64,000 nt of DNA. It comes from Symbiodinium sp. CCMP2592 (taxonomy: Eukaryota > Sar > Dinophyceae > Suessiales > Symbiodiniaceae). Positions 1 through 12,979 of the stretch are shown piece after piece (positions within the stretch are counted from its first letter, which is position 1; the number at the start of each line of letters is the position of its first letter). Where the stretch lies: contig CAJNDT010002824.1 of the NCBI GenBank assembly GCA_905221615.1, forward strand, positions 302,501 through 366,500. The letters run 5' to 3'. The translations under genes were made by a program, and so were the position numbers. Below the pieces are notes generated by a model that was not told the DNA's origin, searched no databases, and saw only the letters and a list, made by a program, of their open reading frames with translations.

Positions 1-3000
1 GGAATCACAAAATGAATGTCCCAAAATTTAGAGACACTGAAACGGCAGCACCACGCAGCCTGGGATGTCCTACATGCTACGGTCCTAGGTATGATTCACT
101 GGCTTCAACCCAGGTGCGGCCTACGCAGAACATTAGCAAAATCACAGCTGAGACCGGAGATGGCACCGGCTCTCTAGAAACCGTCACGGAGCATAGCGCG
201 CAGCATCGGTCATCTTGGCGGTGCCAAGCAGCCTCAGCGCAACAACCAGAGAAATTTTGAGGTCATGCAATGTAACGCCTTCGGAACATGTCTCGAGCTC
301 CGAGGTTTGTGGCAAGTGCTCAGTGACGCTTGGCTCATGGATCTTGTGGAGACTGTAGCACGATGCAATAGGAGGCCGTTTGGACTAAGACCCTTGTCCT
401 TACATCCTAGACACAGATCTTCCACGTCTTGGAACCGATCGCTGTTTGCAGGCCGGTGGCGTGATCTGATCATCAACAAAGGATCTTCGACGATGTCTAT
501 TCCACGAGGTCTTATGCTGTTTCTTTGGGATCACGTTCGCGTTCTCCAGTGAATCAGTCAGGGCCCTGTAGTGCACAGCCAAAGTGCATGACATGCTAAT
601 GTCGCACTCGCGCACTACCTGCTGGATGGAAGCCGACCGCTCACAGCTCCTACGCCAGTCGAGATGCCGCACTTGCTCTGCCACAAGTCTGACATCTTTC
701 TGCATCATGATCCTTGGAGGTCAGCTTAAATTAAACTGTTTGTTAACCCCAGGTTCAGAAGTGACCAAGACTGTTTGGTCGAGGCACTGATCGATGGCCC
801 TGGCTGGGCCCTTGCAACGTAGGATGCCGTCAATGAAATCGCCACCTGTAGGCATCAAGTGCTGCGCAATGCTTCAAGTGCAACTCATCGGGTCTAGTCC
901 TCTTGCAAGCCAAGCCCAAGTGTGCGAAACAGGACAGCGAAAGAGCGCGATGCTTTTCGACGTGTCGAGTCTAATGGAAGCTCATGAAGGGAAAGTGTGG
1001 CGCAGAACTTGCAGCTTCTGCAACATGTGTGTGTTTCCACCAGCTTGTCGATCGGAAAATGTTATACTTAAAGGGCACTGTTGGTTTTTCCGATGCCAAA
1101 CACATCCAGAAGCCTCCTTGAATTTTGCCAGCACGAACCACAAGCATCCGATGTCCGATCACTGTTGCATCACCGCTCCAACCCTTGCCGAGCGAAAGAT
1201 CCGTAGGCGACTGCGAGTTGAATTGGGCAGGTACAAGCTAAAGTGGTGTGCAAAGCCAAGGAGTTTGGGAAGTGTTGCAATAACAACTGCCTCTTGATAT
1301 TACAATGAGCATGCCGACCTCCCCAATCAGAACAGCAACTACTAAGGGTAGCACATGTGATCTGTCCATCACCTCAGCTGAAAATCGACAGCACTCCGGC
1401 AAGTCTGTTTCTGAGACAGGGGCTTCATGATCAGACTGCAGCAGATTTGCCATTGGCAAGCAGATGGAAAAGTGCACTCGACTGCATCACGTCAATGTCA
1501 AGGGTTTCCAAGTACGTAGTGACTCGCGTGTCCATAAAGAGCTCGTTCCTCAAACGGCGTTGGGCATCGGACGCTGGCACGGCAGCGAGCGGCAATGTGC
1601 AGAGCTACCATGAAACTCAAGCCTTGCCCTTGACTGCATGCCAACCCGCTATCAGAGAAAGTGCGAGTCCAAGAATCATTTCGTCCTCGTCGATTAGCCC
1701 ATCCTGGCTTTCGTCGATCGCGTTGAATATACCTCAGACGTAGCATGTTCGTCTGTTGAATAACCATTTGAAGCTCCCCCGAGGCATGATCAGCATGCAG
1801 GCTGGTGATTTCTCCGTCTGTGCTTCTCCGGCATGTATTTTAAGGTCAAGACGCACTTGTAGGATCAACACCACTCACTCACAATTTGCACACGCCTTGC
1901 GATTCAACAAACATACAGTTTTTGCTCAGGCTGGTCAGTCTCGTCCTCCGGTGCACCGGCACAGTGGCAAACAAATGCCGTCGAAACGAGACCCAATGTG
2001 AAACCGACGCACGAGGGGAAATGCTTCAAACTAGAACAACTCAGGTGAGCATGATCTCACAATTCTGGAGGTGGCAAATCAGAATCAACAATGGCTGCCC
2101 CAATGCCGCCACGGACTTGTCGTGTTCAGTTCTGCGGTACTGCAGGTATGCAATGTAGAATCTCAATACGTTAATCCCCTTCTTCCCCCGTTCGCCCCCT
2201 GCCCCCCTTCCGTCCCGCCGCCGTCCCACCGTCCGCCCACCCTCGAAATACTGCGCTCAGTTTCGATGGCGCTTGGGTTTGCTGCGAACTCTGTGAAGGC
2301 GGAGCATTTTTACATCATTCAACCGTAAATACATGCTGGATCTGACACCACAAAACAACAACTACACTCATCTTGCCAGGCTGCTCTCGAGCTTGTGAAT
2401 GTACGTGGCTTTTCGTCTGAGACCTTCTTGGACCATCAGCTCCGCATCATTGTTTGCAGCTTCCAAGGTTTCTCGCAAAAATATCGCTGTGATGACACGA
2501 ATAACCTCAGCTGGTCGTGCATCTGTCCAGTCCAACAAACATTGAGCCCTTCGAGGTGCGCAGGTCTCGCTGCAAATATGAGTAAGCCCTGAGGAGGAAA
2601 TGAGGATCGCAACGAAAGCGGTGAATCAGTATGTTGAGAAATGTTATCAAATAAGGCACTAGACTTTATAGACTTTGGTGACCACTTTACACCCGCCGGC
2701 TCGGCGTCGGGTCTTCGGGATTGTGGGATCGTAAAGCAGAGCTGAATAATCACAATCTGGGCTTGAAACCTGGTAGACAAGAACTGTCCTGAATAAGTAT
2801 TTGAATTCTTTAAGGCACACAGCTTGCATGAGCAGATGTTTTTCTACGGCGAAGGAGCACGAAATTCTGTCGTCACAATGATACACGATTGTGTACATTG
2901 GAAAGAATCGATGCCAAATGTTTGCATATAAGATGCAAAACGCTTCTGATCATCGAATGCGGGCAGAAACCCGTAACCCACGGGTCACGTGGTAGTCTGG

Positions 3001-3489
3001 GTGACATTCCCACGTAACCCCAGTGGGCTCGAAGTAGCGAAGAACCACCGCGAGCACAGCCACACTCCCGTCGTAGAAGAAAAGGGTGGGCAGGGTGGGG
3101 GGAGAGGCTGATGAGCGGGTCCCTAGGAGACACAACTGAATCCAAAGCTTCGGAACAATGCATGCTGCACGTCAAGCATTAAACCTTGAAGGCATCTAGA
3201 TCAAACCAGCCAGGCCATGCTACAGAAGGCAATCAACCCTCGAAGGTCTAGGGTGCTAGTAACAGAATGCCAATCGGATTAGCTACATCGCTGGCTGCTA
3301 TTAACTTTCAATGGCGTTGCTGCTCTTCCTGGGGTTCGAGCTGCACACTTCGACAAATAGACCACATGTTGGACCGACCCTGGCACTATCCAAGAATGAA
3401 AGTTTCCGGGAAGTTCAAAAAGCCAAGCGGCAGTGTGGGCACGGCTTGCGATTAAGATGGGATCAAAGCTCGGGTTGCCGAACACAAAA

Positions 3490-3640
3490 AGGTGATTCTC
3501 CGTTTTTGGGTGTTTTTTGCGCACGAAAGCACGATCCGGCTGCAGTTTGCACATGAAGGGAGCCGTTCCCACGCAAAATGCAGTCCGATTGAACGTTTTG
3601 CGTGTTTTTGGATACGAAAGTGCAAGCCGATTCTCGGTTT
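3490..3640. repeat. Dispersed repeat, copy 1
   Basis: This block shares with 4385-4520 an ordered set of words: a Gly/Phe-like TTCTCCGTTTT segment, GCACGAAA, GCACGATCCGGCTGCA, a TTTGC-CATGAAGG segment and GCAGTCCGATT. It resembles a diverged two-copy short interspersed repeat. No terminal inverted repeats or poly(A) tail were seen. Confidence 0.6.
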
Positions 3641-4384
3641 CGACTGTCCTCCTGAATAAAGGTTTGTGGTCAGCACGTTGCCAAAGCCGTCGCCGACCGC
3701 TCGCATCGGAGCCAGAAGCCCCCTCGACGCGCAGGATCTAGCCAGCCGGTCCGCCCCCGCATCCAAGAAGCCCGGCACTCGCAGTCAGCCGCGCCGGCAG
3801 CAGCTCCGCGAGCTCCTCCACCACGTCCGCGGGACGAGTAACTTCAGAAACGCCACGAGCAAGGCGGTTGGTTGGCAGCTAGATCGTCGCTCTCAAGTCA
3901 ACCGTCCTGTCACAACACCATACAAGTGAGGTCTCGAGGAAGGGCCTGCGCCGCAGCGGCAAAGAAGCTCCTGATGGAAGTTCTACATCGTCTTGTTCTG
4001 GTGCCACACCGAGCAGCCGGTCACCATTGCAGAGTGCCGTCGATGGTGTCACCAGCTCGCTTCCATGCCCACTTGTGGCCCTCAAACACAGCAAGAGAAC
4101 GTGGAAGGGGTCCAGGAAGGTCAAGCCCTTGAGCCACAGCTTTGTCCGCATCGTCACGGCGCAAAACATTTGAGGAGGGTGGTCGTGACAAAAGCCAGTC
4201 AAACAACAAGTTGCCGGAGTCCAAGCCATGCTCAAAGCGCCTGCCTGGTCGTAGGAGTCGCGCCTGTAGAAGTACTTGCCGCCAGGGTCAAACTACCAAC
4301 CAAGGTTGTCCAAGACCTGCGCCACAGGGAGGAAATGGTCGTACATTCTCGATCCCAGCCGCACGGACACGTCCTCGATCCAGA

Positions 4385-4520
4385 CAGGGTCCCAAAACGC
4401 AATCCGATTCTCGGTTTGTCGTGTTTTGGTGCACGAAACGCACGATCCGGCTGCAATTTGCGCATGAAGGAAGCCCTTTCCACGGAAAGTGCAGTCCGAT
4501 TCTCCGTTTTGTGTTTCGGT
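4385..4520. repeat. Dispersed repeat, copy 2
   Basis: Second copy of the 3.5-kb repeat, in the same orientation and with the same order of conserved words. The copies differ by scattered substitutions and short indels, so the duplication is not recent. Confidence 0.6.
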
Positions 4521-5689
4521 CAGTGAGTCAAGCCGAGCACTCTGGAGCATTCTCGGTAGCGTAATGGTCAAGGCAGCTGCGAATGTAGTTTTCTAAACAT
4601 AAAGTTCGACCGTAGAGGGAGGAGGCCTAGAATGAAAAGAGACGGGCGACTCGTCAAACGAAACTATTGCCGTACAGACGCTCAGAAGACCATCCGCAAC
4701 CAGCACTGCGACGAGGACGACCACCGCGACGAGAACGACAACTGGAGACCGCAAAGAGCCAACCAAGAGACACCGAGACATGACAGAAAAAGAACACCAG
4801 GAGACCACCACCGCACCAGGAGACCATCATCAGACGACCAGCGGGAGACGTGAATGTTATCCCCAGGCAGTGGCGGCTCCAGTGCCAGCGCGGAACTGCT
4901 TTCCTCCAAATACTGCCGCATTTGGGGAATTTACAATGATTCCAGGCCCCGGCGAATCATGCACAAAAAAAGGATGTCAGCTAAACCAACATGCACGGAT
5001 GCATCCTGTGTAAATAACAGGACGCGGGGACCAGATTTGTTTGCAGCATCTACTGTAAACAATAGGACGCGGGGAGTCGTTTCACTGTGCGGGACAAACT
5101 CAATGCAAGAACCTCAGTAGTGCCACAGTATCTGGGAAACATGTGAAGATCGCCTTTTGTCCGCATGTCTGCCAGATACCAAACAGCGCGATCGAGCCTG
5201 TTTCTGAGAAGGCCGGCAAGTTACAAAACTATCACATGCCAAACCCGCCATCCTCACCACTAAGCATGCTCCTTTAGTCGCAGCAATCCTCATGTCAGAT
5301 GCAGCTTTTGACCAACACGAGATCACGTATCGTATGGCGACGAAATCTTAATGTAGACGCAATGCGAGACAATGCTGTTGGGCAACAGCGAGCGGCGAGC
5401 ACTGTCCCACCACGCATTTAAATTTAGACACAATAACAAACAGGAGCCAGACTAAGTACCATGCATATGTACAGGTCCTGTAGTGTGGCCCTGGAGAACA
5501 TCATCTAGACTGACCATAAGAACATATACTAGAAATAACAGCGAGCCGCACGCGATCATTACGTCATTAGCATCCACGACACAAAGCTGCAGGCTCTGCC
5601 CCGTGGAGGCATTCACAACTACATGCAACAAGACCCCCGGCGCATACCCCTTCAACCACAAACCAAACAGAGTCGCCCCCAGCACCAAT

Positions 5690-8003
5690 GGACCAATGCA
5701 AGCCGGGACTCGGCAAAAACGATGAATGTGATGTACCTGGGCCGGGGGGGGGGCGGGGGCGCTTTTGCAAAGGACCACTGTGCGTCACTTGGCAGCGCAG
5801 CCAAGATGCACAACGTAGAAAATCACGTAAGCGTGACTCACGTGCTCCAGCACTGGTCTCGCGTAGACACCCCAATTCCCGGCAAATGTCATCTCATACC
5901 TGTGTGTTCTAATCGGGTGCTATTCGGTGCAGCTGCGACATGAGACGGTGACTCAAGGCTGTCGTTCAAGTCCAAGCAGCATTGTGTAAATCGATCGGTA
6001 GGACGTCCCATAATGCTGCCAGACCCACAAACGCCACTCCGGGTCCTGTGTCTCGTCGCCAATGTAGTCCTGGAGCCTCGGAAGGGACGAAAGAAAGCAG
6101 CTCTCATTCTTCATGGCGAGAGAGGCGCCGGGGGATTGGGACCGGGATGGATTGGGTTGTACTGTGCTCCCAAGTCGAAGCCGACAAGTAAGCACCGCGC
6201 AGGTTTCCGATCAGCAAGCCTCCGGACAGCATACAAAGTCCGAGCAATGCCATGGACCAGCTCAAAGAAGGCAGAAATGAACCTGAGACAGCAAGGCCAC
6301 ACAAGAACTCGGCATTAGTCCGCGGAGGGACCGGGAAATTCAACGCCGATGAGACCAAGGTCTCTTGCTCTCTTGCTTCTCAATCCCTGATGAAACCCAG
6401 TTCTCCGCAGATCACGATTTTGCATATGCTGCCTGCATGCTGACAGTTGCAATGCCTTGCGACTTGCTGCTACACACAGCCTGACAAGGCTGCATGCTAT
6501 GCACTATCCTGCGCATGCTCACCTGCCAAGCTCTGAACTTCCACATGTCAAAAGGACCTATAGATACCTACAGCACAGAAGGCTGTTGGGCAGGCGCTTG
6601 ATCGTCCCCTCCAGAACTCTATGATGGCGTGCAAAGCGGGTCGAAGGAAAACGATGGAAGCAGGCTCTCGCTGTCCACGGAGGAGGCATTTCACCAGCAC
6701 ATCTTGGGTTCATGTCAAGGACAAGGAGCCGCATGCGTGGACCAGGACTCGCAGGCCTTGGGAGAAGACCGGCACAACGCATGCACAACTCGCCACACAG
6801 CTCTTTCGCCCGATCTCGCCTCGGAAAAGACGCAGCGCCCGAACGATGCGTACGACTCGAGCCTGAGTAGGGACCAACGGTCCGGTCGCTAAAGATGCTA
6901 CGATCTTGTGCGGCAAGGAAGCGAGCTTCACCACCCGAAAGACTCGGAGCGTGGTTGCATTGTGGGCCGGTGATCCGGACAGAAGTGGGTCCAACAAGTA
7001 CAAGTCGGTGACGCCGATGAGGACCAAACTGGCATCCGCCCAATTCCAGTAGTCACGAAAGTAGTCACAGCGCAGGCAGTAGAGCCGATAAACCAACTCA
7101 AGGCCGAACACCACCACGAAGAAGTGCTCCATCACCTGCACAGTTGCAGTTTCATGCCTCCCCCACGACGGGTCGGGTGCCTCTATCTTCTGCTTTCCGT
7201 CTGAGTCGGCGACATCAAGGACGGGTGAAGCATCGCACACGGAGAATCCGCCAGTCATCCCCAGGCTGGCTGCAGACTTGAAGCCCAGACACTCCAGATT
7301 CAGAGCCATTGCGAAAGCATTCCTCAATCAATGTGCACTGAACCGTACACTCTGCACACTTCCCAGCAGACAGCCAGTCGCGTAGAAGTTGAAAACTGCC
7401 GAGTGTCAGGAGCACGAGGACGCCAATGACGGTGTCGAAACGGCCCATCTTTTGTTCCTGGCCGGGGCTTTGGCTTTCTTGCTTTTGTTTAAGCTCCTTT
7501 TTCAGTTCGACTTCTGATTCTCTTAGGTTGAACAGCACTGAGTTGACAGAGACATGACGCAGACTATTTCTCGCTCCTCTCCGGTAACCCCCAACATTTC
7601 CGCTGCTGCCCACGAGTCGATCACCTCGAGGTCGCTGTGCCTGCCCCGGCAGAGTGCTTTCGACATCATACAGTCCGATCTTCTTCGTCCATCTTCGTCC
7701 CTCCGGTGGCCTCTTGTCAGACGGCCTCTTTCCGGCAGAGTTCTTGTCACTGTTGGCCGACTTCCTTCTGCTCTCGCTGTCGGAACGCGGCCTTCCCATG
7801 CTGACGTGCTTTGGGGAATGTTTTGGGCAGGTCTTGGTGAATGTGGTGAGTGGTGTATAGTCTGTATAGTGCAGGTCGGTCGTCGTACCTAAACCGGCTG
7901 CTTCATCGCATGGTGGCTCTTCGCAACAAGCATCGCTCTTACCACGCAGGCCTGTGCATCGCATACTCGGCAGCGGCCGTCCACGTGTCCTTTGATTCCC
8001 CAA
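5690..8003 (-). CDS. Single-domain voltage-gated cation channel (spliced, partial model)
   Basis: The exons code for one six-helix voltage-gated channel domain, so the product should be a plasma- or organelle-membrane cation channel. In transcription order they give a charged N-terminal region and S1 (FDTVIGVLVLL, near 7415-7447), S2-S3 (EHFFVVVFGLELVYRLYCL, then YWNWADASLVLIGV, near 6990-7135), S4 (LRVFRV spliced to ARVVRIVRALRLFR), S5 (SLSWSMALLGLCMLSGG, near 6210-6290) and a pore-loop exon (DYIGDETQ...WVWQHYGTS, near 5990-6085). Next comes a selectivity-filter exon containing TFAGNW (5838-5899), then the start of S6 (YITFIVFA, near 5725-5750). The S4 intron is 6863-6931 with GT and AG ends. 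Removing it gives an arginine at every third position, which strongly supports the model. The exact start, the exon limits and the end of S6 are not resolved. Ion selectivity is not predictable from what I see. Confidence 0.75.
6863..6931 (-). other. GT-AG intron inside the S4 voltage sensor
   Basis: The minus-strand sequence starts GTGAAGC and ends CTACTCAG. Splicing is phase 0 between a Val and an Ala codon. It joins two halves of an S4 helix into an uninterrupted R-x-x-R series. It is 69 bp long. Confidence 0.7.
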
Positions 8004-8009
8004 CCTGTG

Positions 8010-10270
8010 ACAACCAACTTGTGAACGGCCAAGAGGGGTCCATTTTTCGGTTCACACGGTGGCTGCAGGCCTGAAACGACTGATTCTCGGGCGCATTCAT
8101 AGACGTTGTCTGGGAGGTCGCCGGGCTTTGGGAGGTCGCAGGGCTTGAGCTTGCATACGCTGGCTGAGTGGTCTCCAGATTGTCCGGCACGGTAGGCTGG
8201 TGCGCATTCACGGATGCCATTGGCGAAAGTGTGCAGAACTCCTGCGGTACGGCGTTCAAGCTGAGACGCACAAATGTGGCCCAGGGCATGACCAGGGCAG
8301 CCTGCCCCTTCCCAGGATGCACGACCCCTAGAGCCTAGAGAAAAGCCCGAAGCCCCATTGGCCTTCGAAACCAACGGAGGCGCCTCAGCCAAAAAGTGGC
8401 GAATGTGTGGAAGCTCTGCGCTTCTTATCATTCTTGCGATACCATGCATGCTTGCGTCGTTAATGGACGTCATGCTGGGAGAGCACTGTTATCATTGCCA
8501 GGCGGGTCACTGTCACCAGGATCAGGTACTAGCATGAGGGCCATCCTTTCTGATCCTGTGATGATTGTTTGCCGGTAGCCTTGTTATGATCATTCTCTGC
8601 TTAGCTTCACCACAACTATCCCCCAAAAATTGTGGCAACACCATGGGATTCTCATGCCCGGTGTAAAGGATTACTGTGTCCGTGCGTTTTTTTGACGGAA
8701 ATCGTGCGACGCTCATTTCGCCCTTTCACATCGCTCGCAGTCGCCAGTGTCCTAGCAGGCCCCCGCTGTACGTCTCATCAGGGTTCCTCTCAAATCCAAA
8801 ACCAGAAACCGCTACTACCAATACTGCTACGATGACGACGACGGCGGCCGCGATGGCATGATGGCCATGTCTAGGTAGTTCCACACAAAAAGCGGGACTT
8901 GGAACGCGGCCACATCCTCCCCAAGGGCCAGCTTCAGAGGTGTGGCTTCCCTGAGAGAAAGCAGTTTGCACTGTGTTTAAAATTGTGTGACATCCTATCA
9001 CCGAGTAGGGACGCATTCACAGACACACACAAGTAGCTGCACATCTCTTGTCTCCGTCGAGCTGAAGATGCACGGTTACTGTAACTGTGCCCTCTGAACT
9101 GCAGCACGCGCAGAAACGTGTCACATCTCTGCTGGCTAGCGGCCCGCTGAGAGAGCGCAGAAGTGCTTCCCGATGCTGCTCGACTGCTTTCCGCAACGCC
9201 TGCTGCTGGGTCTCTGCAGCGTGATACCTGGGCTGAGCTTGGCTTCAATAAGAACACGGCTTGGCATCTTTCCACAAGAGCTGACGAAAGCCTGCCAAGC
9301 AGCAACTCCTGGGTCTGAAGTAGCTCACTAAGAACTCGGTCGAGGCCTCCCAACCAACTCAAGCACACATGTGCCTGTTTCGCCAGACATGGAAGGAACA
9401 CTCCAACCACAAAATTTGCCTTCTCGCAGTTCCATGCTGGTGGCCCCAAATTGCGGCAAGTATTGGGCAACCAGCCGAAGCAAAGACTGTGAAAAACATC
9501 TACATTCATCTTGTAGCCTGTTGTAGCCTGTCAGTGTCTTTGGCGGCTTGAACCCTACAGAAATCGGCCTCTCCTTCTTATCGGCTCTTCTGCAAATGTC
9601 TGACGGATCATGCGACAATACTTGGAGCGGAACGGGAGAGCTAGGAGCCAGGGCAAGGAAGAGCTGCTTCGTTTGACAAGAACTCATAGTCAAATCAGAT
9701 GGTGCAACGTGACACTGCCCATTGAAGCATGCCTAAGCAAGAAGACAGCCCGCCCTTGCGTGGGGCTCGCACAGTGCTAGGGTCGCAAACGCCCAGCCAA
9801 TGTTCGCCAAGCCCTGCGGTGTGAAATCCTCATCTTGCTTGAGCACGCAACGGATTAAGTCCAAAGCGCTGGGTTTCCTAGACAACAGATCTCAGTTGCA
9901 ACTGCCTCGAGAGTGCATCTGAGGGGAAGACGTGCGCGTTGCGGCCAACCTCCTTGGCGATGCACTCCTTCGGCGGATCGCACAGTCCCTCTTTGAAGCC
10001 ACTCGGGCCCGGCCATTTGTCACTGGAGCAGTGCGCAGATGCCATGTTGCATCTAGGCAGAACCTTCACATGACGAGGCCCGCACCAGTAACTTTCTCTC
10101 AGGACCTCGTCCCTGCAGTCAACACACCAGGTTTGCGCACTAGGGCATGCAGTGCCATGAAGATCACGAAGATCCAGCCTCAGGCTCTGCAAGCAGATGT
10201 GCCATGGCCCAGGCAGTGTTGGCAAGACCTCTCCATGCTGAGCTTCTTTAACCCTGGACTCTTTCTACAA
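8010..10270. other. Mostly intergenic or intronic; weak minus-strand exon candidates
   Basis: Several minus-strand open stretches look mildly coding but match no family I recognise. One is a Leu-rich segment near 9230-9400 (LSELLQTQELLLGRL). Another lies near 9330-9600 (SLLRLVAQYLPQFG). A third is Cys-rich, near 9920-10160 (CVDCRDEVLRESYWCG). They could be downstream exons of the RAP/OPR-like gene at 10.3-11.1 kb. No splice structure could be fixed. Confidence 0.3.
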
Positions 10271-10279
10271 ACACATCTA

Positions 10280-11110
10280 GAATCCAGGGCGTGCGCCTTG
10301 TGCCTGAAAGTCCGGCAGCAGCTGCAGCGCGGTGCGGGCAATGGCAGTCACGAAGCCTCTCTGGTCAAAGCGGGCGACGGCGAGGCTCCAGGCCTGGATG
10401 CGGATGGCGGATGCGACATGATGCAAGTACCTCCGCCTCCGTAAGCACCAAAAAAAGCCGAGTGGCGACGTTGGAGAGGCCGTGACTGTCCAGCTCGTGC
10501 AAGCGCCCGATGGCCGATGTCCCCAGAGCCTCAGACTCTTCTCCGCTGCTCCGCTGCTCCGCTCCCGGACTCTGCGGCTCCGGCCTTGAGGCTTCTGTGC
10601 ACGCCCGTCCACGCACGGCCACTCCAGGATCCACTTTCAAGGCCTCGCGGGCCATAGCCTTCAAAGTTGTCCGCCCAAGGCCCAACCTTCGCAAGTGCCC
10701 ACCTCGTGCCAAATGCTAGAGTGCTGTGACACAAGAGAACCACAGAGCCCACGGAGGCAACACAAGACGGTTGAACCACTGCTACCGAGAAGCAATGCTT
10801 TGGACACCTCCTTTACATGTGGAATCTCATTGCTGGACGGTGACACCTCGCTTCTGGATCTCATTGCAATCACTATTCAGCACTATCTAACAGCGAACAC
10901 ACATCGTGCCCTGCAGCACCAGGTACTGTTGTTGCTGACGCCGCCGTGGCTGCCAGCTTTGCCAACACTGCGGTCAGGCGTTGATCGTGCCGGAGCTCTC
11001 CGCGATCCGTGCTTTTGGCAATACGATGCAATGCCACCACCGAGTGAACGACATCAAACTCCTGCAGGCCCGGCACAGGTCGGCAGTAGCGGCAGTCGGA
11101 GAGGGACACA
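10280..11110 (-). CDS. RAP/OPR-type helical-repeat protein (exon fragments)
   Basis: Minus-strand exons resemble the large dinoflagellate family of helical-repeat proteins thought to bind organellar RNA. The first exon-like block (about 10985-11060) reads EFDVVHSVVALHRIAKS followed by a charged segment and LAKLAATA. This is the 'alternate-helix then RIAKS/RLAKS' pattern of these proteins. A second block (about 10450-10700) contains LHELDSHGLSNVATRLF, close to the 'L-x-N-x-A-W-x-F-A' helical signature. A third block (about 10290-10410) reads RFDQRGFVTAIARTALQLL. The family assignment is by pattern only. Start, end and introns are unresolved, and the gene may be a fragment. Confidence 0.4.
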
Positions 11111-11159
11111 TATGCAAAGATTGATCAGCACAGCGTCATGCAGCGGAATTTGAGGAATT

Positions 11160-12080
11160 GCGGGGAAGCGAAAACACACTCTAGCCGTGTCTTTTTGGCG
11201 CGTTCGCCCCTTTACGTAGTTTTATGTCTCTTGCGGCATCGCGCAACCCTACTTGGTGTTAAAAAGCAGATTGAATAATGAGACCATCAAGCAGCAGCGC
11301 ATGACGATCCCGACCTCCAGGTGCAGTTCAGCGGCATGGAGTATTTCCCGCGTCGTCCAACTCTGCGCGAGGTCTTTGCCCAAGCGAATCCGCGTGGTGG
11401 ACTGCAGAAAAAACAGAACAGAAAGGAAGGCGAAGACGTTGCAAAGCTCAGGATCTGAAGCCGAGCTCGCATGAGAGCCGGCTGTGGGCCTCTGAATGCG
11501 GCGGCCTCCGAGGTTGGCCGAAGGTCGTCTCTCTGCTCTGACTCTGAGTCCTCTCACGCGGATTTTAACGGACGTTAAACGCGCCGCCTTCGCGCTCCGG
11601 CCGAGTCCTCTCCCAGCGGTCGTGTCCGTGGTGTCCGTCGTGTCCGTTCCGGCTTGCCTTTCTCCGGCGCGGGACGAAGTCGCGAACGAACTCCGGTGTG
11701 CAACCAAGGCACCTCCGCCCGAGTTCTCTCCGGTGGCACCGTGGCTCGCCCAGGCAGGAAGTTGGCCCACGGGTCGTTGGCTTCTTTGCCTCCAACACCG
11801 GTTTCTGGCCAAAGCTGTTTGTGAAACATTGAAGAGTTTGCTTAAACCAGCACGTGCAAACAGCGTCGTATGCAGCGTCCTGCCTGGGGACTCCATGCGC
11901 TCGGCTGCCGGCACATGCGGGGCTCTCGCGACTGGCACATCTTCAAGGTCTCCGTATTGTGCGTCCAGCGTGTCATCTGAGTTGCTGTCCGGGGGGGCAG
12001 CCTGAGACAGAAGGGTGCCAAACGAGCTTTGCTAAAGGTGCAATATATAGTACATTGTTGTTTTCGCGGCAAGTGGTAGC
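11160..12080. other. No firm gene; possible membrane-protein exon (-)
   Basis: Minus-strand 11253-11470 is open and hydrophobic (VFAFLSVLFFLQ, then CCLMVSLFNLLF), like an exon of a multi-helix membrane protein, but I cannot name a family. The rest is GC-rich, without clear coding signal. Confidence 0.25.
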
Positions 12081-12082
12081 AG

Positions 12083-12219
12083 CAGTAGTAGTAGTAGCAG
12101 CAGCAGCAGCATTTGATGCTGTTGTTGCTGTTGTTGCTGTTGTTATTGGACGAGCAGTCGTTGTCGCAGTGGCGGCGGTGGTGGCAATCGTCGTCGTCGT
12201 CGTAGTAGTAGTAGTAGTG

Positions 12220-12274
<55 letters not shown>

Positions 12275-12290
12275 CAGTAGCTTGCTCGGC
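12083..12290. repeat. (GTA/GTC/GTG)n trinucleotide array
   Basis: Imperfect GTN triplets, mostly GTA at the right end (about 12200-12272). Apparent poly-Val, poly-Ser or poly-Tyr reading frames are by-products of the array. Confidence 0.95.
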
Positions 12291-12360
12291 GGGGGGGGGG
12301 GGGGCAAGATGCTGTACAGGCTTGCCCATCTTGCTGGTGGGGGGGGCGGGGGGGCTCCGC
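12291..12360. repeat. G-homopolymer tract and GGGGGG clusters
   Basis: A run of about 14 G residues at 12291-12304 is followed by further G6-G7 runs near 12340-12352. Four or more G-runs lie within 70 bp on the plus strand, so the segment has G-quadruplex potential. Confidence 0.8.
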
Positions 12361-12716
12361 GCCCAATCTTGCAATCTTGCTTGTTGCTATTCCCATCCTC
12401 CAAACCCTAAGCCCTGTGCAAGATTACCATGCGCCCCCGCCCCCTCAAGATTGCGAGATTGCAAGACTACCATGCGCTTCCCCTGCCCCCTGAGCGGAAA
12501 CCACTTTTGAAGATTGCAAGGTTTCCTGTTTGGCAACCTTGACCACCAATTTTGCAAACGCCGTGGACGTCCAAGATTTCTAGATTCTTAAGATTGTGTA
12601 CTATCTTGACCCCCCACCAACATGGGCAAGCTTGGCAAGATGGGCAAGATTTACCAAGCTTGCAAGTTGACCAAGTTTGGTGCAACACTGATCGGCTCTG
12701 AATTCCCAGCACAATG

Positions 12717-12733
12717 TAGTGCTGGTAGTAGCG

Positions 12734-12793
<60 letters not shown>

Positions 12794-12882
12794 CGAGCAG
12801 CAGCAGCAGCAGCAGCAGGAGTAGTAGCAGTAGTAGCAGTAGTAGCAGTAGTAGTAGTAGTAGTAGTAGCAGTAGCAGTAGC

Positions 12883-12929
<47 letters not shown>

Positions 12930-12945
12930 CTGTTGTTGTTGGTAG
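12717..12945. repeat. (AGT)n array with AGC interruptions
   Basis: More than 200 bp of AGT triplets with interspersed AGC and one AGCAGC block at about 12796-12820. The open frames across it encode only homopolymers. Confidence 0.95.
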
Positions 12946-12979
12946 TGTTGCAGCAGTAGTACTTGCAGCAGCAATAGTC

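Larger units (their letters stand above)
1..5100. other. No supportable gene; AT/GC-mixed intergenic DNA
   Basis: No open frame here shows recognisable domain structure or coding character on either strand. A C-rich polypyrimidine tract lies at about 2175-2240. Two short direct repeats ending in a GGACGCGGGGA motif lie at about 5010-5080. The repeat pair at 3.5 and 4.4 kb is listed separately. Unrecognised short exons cannot be excluded. Confidence 0.5.

Noticed and set aside
12..1767. Several 60-170 codon frames at the left end
   Set aside because: No recognisable domains, mixed strands, composition like random translation; not supportable as genes.
12651..12974. Poly-Ser, poly-Leu and poly-Val open frames over the TAG arrays (also 12083-12290 and 43960-44701)
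   Set aside because: They are direct translations of trinucleotide repeats, open in several frames at once, with no flanking coding signal.
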